A stretch of DNA of 64,000 bases from Ureaplasma miroungigenitalium (GTDB lineage: Bacteria; Bacillota_I; Bacilli_A; Mycoplasmatales; Mycoplasmoidaceae), in contig NZ_JAOXHL010000001.1 in the NCBI RefSeq assembly GCF_025780085.1, positions 62,001 through 126,000 of the forward strand. Reading direction: 5' to 3'. Made by a program: the position numbers and the translations under genes. Below are positions 57,731-64,000 of this stretch, piece after piece. A model generated the notes under the pieces. It was not told the origin of the DNA and did not search any database. It saw only the letters and a list, made by a program, of their open reading frames with translations. How positions within the stretch are numbered: position 1 is the first letter of the stretch; each line of letters opens with the position of its first letter.

Positions 57731-58549
57731 TTAAACTAAACAAATTTTAATTGGTTCGAAAGCTTTGTAAACTTCTAGTTGGTCTTTATATTTATTTTCT
57801 AGAATATTAACCATTTCCATCACAAAGACATTTTCTGCCATGTGGTCCATGTCAATAATGTTTTGGTTTTTAGCTTCAGCATCTACTCAGTCATGGTGTT
57901 TTAGATCACCACTTAAGAAAGTATCAACTTTTAATTCATTAAACACAAAGTCAGCATATTTGTATGAAGACCCAGCACAAATAGCAATTTTGTTAACACG
58001 GTGATTAATTCATTTGTGGTTATATTTAACCATTGGTGAACGTACAGTTGATTTAATTACACGCGCAATAAATTCAATTCCGATTCCCACTTTTGTTTCT
58101 GCTGTTACGATATAAGGGTTTTGTTCGCATTGTTGAATATTTAATAAACCAAGACCGATTCCTTTATTGTTAATATCATTCAATCAGTTTGCAATCGTCA
58201 TGTTCATCCCTTGTGGTGATTTGTCAAAGTTTGAATGTAAATTAATATGAGCAATTTTATTTTCTTTTAAGAAATCAATCGCTTTTTGATTTACATAATA
58301 TGGTTTTTCAGCACTAACATCTTCACTAGTAAATAAAGGGTGGTGCGTAATAATTAAATTTGCTCCATATATTTTAGCTTCTCGTAGGACTTTATCAGTA
58401 ATTTCTAAAGCAACATAAACTAAATTAACTGGTTCATCATGTTCATAAAATAAACCAGCTTTGTCGTCGCTCTCAATTAATGAAGCGGGGTATTTCGTTA
58501 ATAAAAATTTATAAATGTCCTGTACTTTTAAAACTTGTTTTTCTTTCAT
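57731..58549 (-). CDS. Nif3-like dinuclear metal-centre protein
   Basis: 272 residues from ATG 58549 (MKEKQVLKVQDI), with GAGG nine bases upstream; this lies inside the trmK end (41-base overlap). Metal-ligand motifs of the Nif3/YbgI family are visible: ITHHPLF, then HSNFDKSPQG, and C-terminal FLSGDLKHHDW and MDHMAE. The family forms hexameric rings with two metals per subunit; its biochemical role is unsettled (GTP cyclohydrolase-like fold). In bacteria nif3 often follows trmK and rpoD, as here. Confidence 0.92.
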
Positions 58550-59198
58550 CGTCAATAACCTCTTTAATATATTGTCATTCTTCGCGTAAATCATTATTTA
58601 CCCGAGTTAAGTCCAATTGCGATAAGTATGTATAACGTTGTTGCAAATAGTCTCGATATAAGCTGTTAGCACTGGCTCATAATGATCTACTAATATAATA
58701 ATCTTTTTTTGTATAATCTGCTTTTTTATTTACTTGTTCGCAAGAAAAAAGGAAATAAAAAAGGGTTTTTTCTTGAATTATTTCTTCCATCTTAATGTGA
58801 TAACCGTGTTCATATAAGTATGCACGCAATAAATGCACATCAGCATGGGGATTTAAAACAAAACGCGTAAATGATTTTGGTTTGTTTTCTAGAATACGAA
58901 TAATTAATTGTGCACCCATCCCAGCGATACAGACCACTTTATCGGGTTCATTAATTTCTAAATTACGCAAGCCGTCATTTAATAAAAAACAAGCTTGATT
59001 TGAAAAATCTGCTTGTTGGTAATTTTTTTGTGCTTGGTTTAATGGTCCTTGATTAATATCGATATTATAAACAAAGTAAACTTGTTTGTTTGTTAATAAA
59101 TACAAACCAAGGTAGCCATGATCACAACCCACGTCAACACAAATTTTTGAGGAACCAATCAGGGTTGCAAGGGTTTGTATTTTTTTATTTACCGTCAT
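58509..59198 (-). CDS. trmK: tRNA (adenine22-N1)-methyltransferase TrmK
   Basis: 229 residues. SAM-binding motif VDVGCDHGYLGLYL, followed by NIDINQGPLNQA, GMGAQLIIRIL and the family NPHADVHLLRAYLYEHGY block. It methylates N1 of A22 in the D arm of tRNAs. ATG 59198 overlaps the end of rpoD by 14 bases, and the C terminus overlaps the nif3 start, so the three genes form one translationally coupled string. Confidence 0.92.
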
Positions 59199-60534
59199 TT
59201 ATTGAAAGTAAGAATGATTTTAGTTTAGCTGTTTTTGAAGGGTGTTTTAGTTTGCGTAAGGCCTTTGATTCAATTTGACGCGCACGTTCACGCGTTACTT
59301 TAATTTCTTGACCGACTTCTTCAAGTGTATATGGACGTTCATAAGGTGCTAATCCATAACGCATCTTAATCACTTTTTCTTCTTTTTCTAATAAAACCTT
59401 GCGGAAGATTTCATTAATTTCATCTTTTAATGCTCGACGTTCAGTATATTTTTCTGGTGAAATTAGTTCATCATCTGAAATAAAATCACTAAATTGTGAT
59501 TCTTCGTCATGTCCAATTTGTTTATCTAAAGAAACTGGATCAACGTTTAATTTTTTAATCTCTACAACTCTAGAAGCTGTAATCGGTGTTGTTGTCTTTA
59601 GTGTTTCAAGTTTGTTCATGGCTGCAGCAATTTCTTCAGCCGTAGGGTCACGCCCTAACTCTTGCACCAATGTTCGTTCTGTTTTAGTTAATTTGTTAAT
59701 CGTTTCCACCATATGTACTGGAATACGAATTTGTCTCGCTTGATCTGCGATTGCTCTTGTAATTGACTGACGAATTCATCATGTTGCATATGTTGAGAAC
59801 TTATGCCCCTTTTCATAGTCAAATTTGGAAATGGCCTTTAGTAGACCTGTGGAACCTTCTTGGATTAAGTCTTCTAAATCCAATCCACGGTTTAAATACT
59901 TCTTAGCAATTGAGGTAACTAAACGCATGTTTGATGTATATAATTGTGCGACACCCGTTTTATGTGTTGCTTCATCCTCATCTAATACCATCTTAGCATA
60001 AGTTTCTTCATCATCTTTTTTTAGAATTTTTGATTCACCTAATGTTCCTAGATAAGCTTTAATCCCATCATCAACCTTTTCACCTAAAGATGAAGCAATC
60101 CCCATCTTTGATGAAGAAATTTCCATGGTATCATCAATTCCTCATTCATCGCGCTTTTTAGCCGCTGTCATTTTTTTATCTTTTTGAAATAAATCAATTT
60201 GGGTTACAGTGATTCCTAAACTTTGCAGTAGGGCCACAATTTCTTCATAATGTTCTTCACGTAATGAAAATTGGGCTAATCGGTCACGTAATTTTAAATA
60301 CTTAATTGTATTTCGGGTTCTTTTTTTATTGGATAATTCGATTACCATATCCATAATAATTTCATTAATATTATGATCTTTTAATTGTAAAAGGTTTCGT
60401 GATTCTAAAATCCCAGCATCCTTTTCCTCTAAGATATAATTAAAAGCAAAATCATCCGCAAAACTTAAATTAATTTTATCTACAAGTTCTTCACGACTAT
60501 GATAAACCGGTTTCGTATGATCGTTTTTTTGCAT
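59185..60534 (-). CDS. rpoD: Primary RNA polymerase sigma factor RpoD
   Basis: 449 residues from ATG 60534 ([12 protein letters not shown]); GGAGGAG lies 6 bases upstream. A short region 1.1-like N terminus, then region 2 ([36 protein letters not shown], with -10 recognition residues), region 3 ([12 protein letters not shown]) and region 4.2 helix-turn-helix ([21 protein letters not shown]). This is the housekeeping sigma factor; the TTGCTT/TATAAT promoters seen in the window fit its family specificity. dnaG, the usual upstream neighbour, is not here. Confidence 0.97.
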
Positions 60535-60564
60535 ATTTCTCTCCTCCTTCAAATTTTCTATATA

Positions 60565-60966
60565 TTAAAAATTGATAAAAATGTTTATTATTAAGCAAAT
60601 GCAAATAATGACAAAAACCGACGCACAAGCATACAAGAACCAAATAAATCCGTGGTAGTATAATGAGCGATAAATGTTTTTAATACTATTAATTCAACAC
60701 CCTAATAAAAACAATAAAGGAAAATACAAGCAGGCAAAGCCTGTATAAATCATATATTGTACGGGTTTTGTTAAATTGCTTTGCATAACAATATAAGCCT
60801 GTTGCACGCTTAAATGTTCTGGCTTTAAGAAGTGTAAAATAATTCCGAAAATAATGCTATATAGCAAAATCATCCCTAAGATAATTCCTCAAGAAATTCC
60901 TAGACCTTTTTTGCTACGTAAATGCTTTTCAAAACTAAAATACTGTTTGTGTTTTTGTTTAACCAT
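60565..60966 (-). CDS. Small three-segment membrane protein upstream of rpoD
   Basis: 133 residues from ATG 60966 (MVKQKHKQYFSFEK), GGATAACTT before it. A basic N terminus is followed by three hydrophobic segments (WGIILGMILLYSIIFGIIL, YTGFACLYFPLLFLLGC, WFLYACASVFVIICICLIIN). Two TGA-Trp codons hide it in standard-code searches. It ends 30 bases before the rpoD start and may be cotranscribed. No family recognised. Confidence 0.6.
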
Positions 60967-61019
60967 AAGTTATCCATTCATTTTCTAAATTGTGTTGTGT
61001 GATTCAAAATTGATTAACA

Positions 61020-61048
61020 ATAAAAGAACCCCAACGGAGTTCTTTTAT
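61020..61048 (-). terminator. Terminator after greA
   Basis: On the minus strand stem AAAAGAACTCC/GGGGTTCTTTT (one G-U) with loop GTT, then U residues; 62 bases beyond the greA stop. Confidence 0.8.
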
Positions 61049-61109
61049 AAATAGCTATGGCAATTGATTAAGGAACTCACTTAATCATTTGTTATTGGTA
61101 TTAGTTAAT

Positions 61110-61571
61110 TTATTTAATTTCTAAAACCTTAACTTTGTAGGGGTTATCAATATGTAAAGTAACGGTTTCGTTGACTTTTAAACCAACTAAAGCCTTACCT
61201 AAAGCTGATAAGTTAGAAATCCGGTTTTTCATAGGATCAACGTCAATTGTCCCTACAATACTATATTCTTCTTCTTTGTTAGTCTTATAATTGAAAATTC
61301 TGACCACATTCCCTAGTGATACACGATCCATTGAAATTTTTGTATCATCAATTAATTCGTAATCGTTTAAAATGTCTTCAATTTCTTCTTTTCGTCGGTT
61401 TAAATTCGCTTGTTCGTTTTTAGCTGCATCATAATCCGCGTTTTCTGACAAGTCACCTTGTTCACGAGCGGCTTGTAATTGACGTGTAATTTCCGGTCAT
61501 TTAATATTTAAAATATCATGTAATTCCTGCTGCAATTCACGTTCTTTTTCTTTAGTAATTGTGTGTTTCAT
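61110..61571 (-). CDS. greA: Transcript cleavage factor GreA
   Basis: 153 residues, family length. N-terminal coiled coil with the acidic tip (GDLSENADYDAAKNEQ) that reaches the RNA polymerase active site, and C-terminal FKBP-like domain (DPMKNRISNLSALGKALVG). It rescues backtracked polymerase by stimulating RNA cleavage. AAAGGAG precedes ATG 61571. A TGA-Trp codon lies near residue 26. Confidence 0.96.
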
Positions 61572-61628
61572 AATTCTCCTTTAAAATAGAAAAATAGACC
61601 ATTATATAAACTAACGGCCTAGATTAAA

Positions 61629-62027
61629 TTATTCTTGTTTTTCAATAACTGTTTCTGTAACGAATTCGTCACCAGTTGAGTTATCGATTTCATCTTCCTC
61701 GTATTCCACTGAATCTTCAGTTACTTGAAGATCAACATTAACGATTTCCTTAATACCCTTTGTGAAAGTGAATTTAGGAACTGTTTTTTCTGGAATAATT
61801 AATTTTTCACCAGTAAAGACATTAATCCCTTTACGTTCTTTACGAAGTGATAATTTAAATTTACCGATTTTCCCTAAGCTAACTACACCAGTCCGTGCTA
61901 ATTCAAGAATTAGAAAGTTTTCATAAGTTTCTAGGATTTCTTTCGTTGTTTTTTTATCTTGATTAATCATTTTCGATACTTGGTTAATAATTTGCGTTCT
62001 TGTTAATGGTTTTAATTGATTTGTCAT
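61629..62027 (-). CDS. HU/IHF-family nucleoid protein with acidic tail
   Basis: 132 residues. Core matches HU (TRTQIINQVSKMINQ, LGKIGKFKLSLRKERKGI, FTGEKLIIPEKTVPKFTF), the DNA-embracing beta arm being the KERKGINVFTGEKL segment. The last ~35 residues (EDSVEYEEDEID...) are strongly acidic, which canonical 90-residue HU lacks. GGAAAG is upstream. Binds and bends DNA; the acidic tail may tune DNA affinity or contact basic proteins, which is inference. Confidence 0.92.
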   Translation of the reverse strand: MTNQLKPLTRTQIINQVSKMINQDKKTTKEILETYENFLILELARTGVVSLGKIGKFKLSLRKERKGINVFTGEKLIIPEKTVPKFTFTKGIKEIVNVDLQVTEDSVEYEEDEIDNSTGDEFVTETVIEKQE

Positions 62028-62083
62028 ATATTAATTCTTTCCTTGAATGTGATTATTTTTATTATAACAAATAATAAAAAAAA

Positions 62084-62809
62084 TTATTTTTTTAAGAAAT
62101 TAACTCCGGCATTCAAAGCGATTTCCATCATCTCTTTAAATGTTGTAGCTCGTTCTGTTGGTGTCATTGAAGCTTCAACAACTAATGAATCAGAAACAGT
62201 TAACATTGTAGCAGCGTTTTTGTTTAAAATTTGCGCATTAGCAAACAACCCAGCTGATTCCATATCCACACACTGTGAATGTGTACGTTTTTTAATTTCA
62301 TCTAATGTTTCATGGCCATTATTATAAAAGACATCTGAAGCATGGCATGTAGCCTCAATTAATGGATGATTTAATTCTTGGGCACTTTTTTTAATTGCTT
62401 CATAAATGCTTGGTGTTGGGTACATAAAGTTATCTTTATCTTTTTTTGCCCCGATTAATTCAGGGTATGTTGAATCTGTATATGATTTATTAACTAGGAT
62501 TACATCACCTAATTTTAAATCTTCAACATAAGCACCCGTTGAACCGACACGAATAATCGTATCAACATCATAGAATTTGAATAATTCATATGAATAAATT
62601 CCGATTGATGGAATCCCCATCCCGTGTCCCATTACACTAATTCTTTCTCCTTTATAGTAACCTGTATAGCATAGCATTCCCCGCACGTCGTTTACTAAAA
62701 TAGCATCCGTTAAAAACGTTTCGGCAATTCAGCGAGCACGTACTGGATCACCAGGCATCAAAACAACTTTGGCAATTTCGTCTTTTTTGGCATGAATATG
62801 TGGTGTCAT
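62084..62809 (-). CDS. deoD: Purine-nucleoside phosphorylase (DeoD type)
   Basis: 241 residues, normal for the hexameric DeoD family. MPGDPVRA (phosphate site), RVGSTGAY, and the ribose-site VDMESAGLFA; the start MTPHIHAKKDEI contains the family His. It splits purine nucleosides reversibly to base and ribose-1-phosphate, central to salvage in mollicutes that cannot make purines. AAGGAG lies 9 bases before ATG 62809. A TGA-Trp codon lies in RARWIAET. Confidence 0.97.
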
Positions 62810-62983
62810 AAATATTTTCTCCTTAAATTTTAAACATTATACTATTAATTATAAATTAATTACGCTTTATTCTTTGCAAGTATTAAAGAAAAATTAATTA
62901 ATTTCTCTTTTTTATTTGCTTAGCAAACATTAATAACTGTTTTAGATTAGTAGTATTGATTATTAAATATCAATATAACAAAG

Positions 62984-63009
62984 AAAAAGCACCCATAGGG
63001 AGTGCTTAG
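62984..63009 (-). terminator. Terminator after the C-terminal lipoprotein gene
   Basis: On the minus strand stem AAGCACTCCC/GGGTGCTT (one bulge), loop TAT, and U residues, just beyond the stop at 63018. Confidence 0.75.
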
Positions 63010-63017
63010 ACTTGGTT

Positions 63018-64000
63018 TTAACGAATTTTAAATTTGAAGTCAACAATTCCTGAGTTGAATAAGTTTAATGACTTGAAGACATCGTTAAAGCTTGTTTGTT
63101 TAATATCAGTACCGTGAGTAATTAAATATGTACCTGTACGTGGGTTAACAATGAAGTATCCATGTGTTTGAGTCAGTGTTTTTTCAACATCTCTTAGTAG
63201 AAGATCTTGTCGTGTTCCATCTATTGTTGGTTGTTCCACATTAATTAAAGTAGCTGTTTGATTTGCAGACAATACAGCATTGCGAGAATTCAATCACGCA
63301 CCAATATGGTTAGCATCTGAATCAAATGGATTTTCTAACATAAAGCGTGCAAATTTAATCTTATCTCAAGATACTCATTCGTTTCTATCAATAGTTTTAT
63401 CATCTTTTAATCCTGGATATTTCATCACGTTGTGTAATTCATATCAGCTATTATACATGTAGATGTCATGTGTATTAGTATCTCATTCAAACGCGAATTT
63501 CATATTAATTAGTAAAGCTGACGGCATTTGAGATCCCGCAACAATTTTATTGCCTTCTACCTTAAAGAAATTATTTTGCAAGAAAGAATATTCCGTAGCT
63601 GATGTGCTTAATTCTGCTGGGACACTCACTAAAACGCTTAATTCCTTATTATTCGGATCAACCGATACATGTAGAATTTGCTTGTCGCTTTCCACACCAA
63701 TTTGCGAGAATTGTGAACGCACAAATAATGTATTGAATGAGAATTTCATTGAAGCATCAGTTGTGTCTACTGAATCAACACTTGAATAGTCAATAATTTT
63801 ATGGGCACCATCATTTTCATTCTTCAAGACTTGTTTTTTGAATGCATTAATAATATTTTGAACAATGCCATCTTCTGTTGTTTCTGCTCAGTTTAATTCA
63901 TCGGAGTTGGCAACTAAAACCTTTGCGTCATATCCTGTTTTTACTTGATTATCAACAATATTTGTAAAGATTGCTGAAGTTCCAGAAATGGCAGCGATTT
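63018..64000 (-). CDS. Surface-type protein, 5' end outside window (partial)
   Basis: The frame ends with KFKIR at 63018 and runs off the right edge through TGA-Trp codons; about 326 residues are visible. The first visible residues (IAAISGTSAIFTNIV) may be the hydrophobic part of an export signal. The rest is hydrophilic, Asn/Ser/Asp-rich and beta-type, with the end VNPRTGTYLITHG, as in mycoplasma lipoproteins. No family recognised; no HxH cluster seen in the visible part. Confidence 0.6.

Noticed and set aside
1-64000. Insertion sequences, prophage or integrative element
   Set aside because: No transposase, integrase, phage structural gene or long flanking repeats were recognised anywhere in the window.

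Overview
The window is a low-GC mollicute chromosome segment. UGA is read as tryptophan throughout: almost every long gene runs in one frame through several in-frame TGA codons. Lipoprotein signal peptides are abundant, there are no cell-wall genes, and the housekeeping genes are typical of mycoplasmas (ruvAB, lepA, clpB, rsmH, der, uvrC, rpoD, greA, HU, deoD). The FecCD-type metal uptake genes and lipoprotein style fit a Ureaplasma or a close pneumoniae-group relative, but I cannot fix the species from sequence alone.

Layout. 1-2.3 kb: end of a small membrane protein and a divergent M13 metallopeptidase (pepO). 2.4-15.7 kb (minus strand): a giant membrane protein with a helical stalk, a His-rich lipoprotein, and a compact ABC exporter cluster (permease with a huge outer domain, ATPase, two anchored accessory proteins). 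16.1-20.0 kb: a 1299-residue lipoprotein that appears to fuse a degenerate 5'-nucleotidase-like region to a DNase I-fold nuclease. 20.0-26.4 kb (minus): tightly packed lepA - MFS-like transporter - small lipoprotein - flippase-like membrane protein - ruvA - ruvB. 26.5-31.8 kb (plus): membrane protein, CIRCE-controlled clpB, tRNA-His, and a repeat lipoprotein.

32.0-40.4 kb (minus): a metal/siderophore-type uptake operon with three FecCD permeases, one ATPase, a large substrate-binding lipoprotein and two paralogous lipoproteins carrying HxH motifs. 40.5-47.1 kb (minus): a 1269-residue SF1 helicase, a gene-free but strongly structured interval, rsmH with a long leader, and a short ComEC. 47.1-51.2 kb (plus): der-gpsA-uvrC. 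51.3-57.4 kb (minus): a 1358-residue lipoprotein ending in a trypsin-like (DUF31/MIP-like) protease domain and a third HxH lipoprotein. 57.7-62.8 kb (minus): nif3-like, trmK, rpoD, a small membrane protein, greA, HU and deoD. The window ends inside another surface protein.

The most unusual content is the set of surface proteins. Four lipoproteins (280, 319, 610 and 884 residues) carry HxH clusters, and two of these are embedded in or next to a FecCD uptake operon, which suggests a metal acquisition system. The nucleotidase-like/nuclease fusion, the uptake of metal or cofactor, the protease and the ABC exporter together look like a host-interaction and nutrient-scavenging surface.
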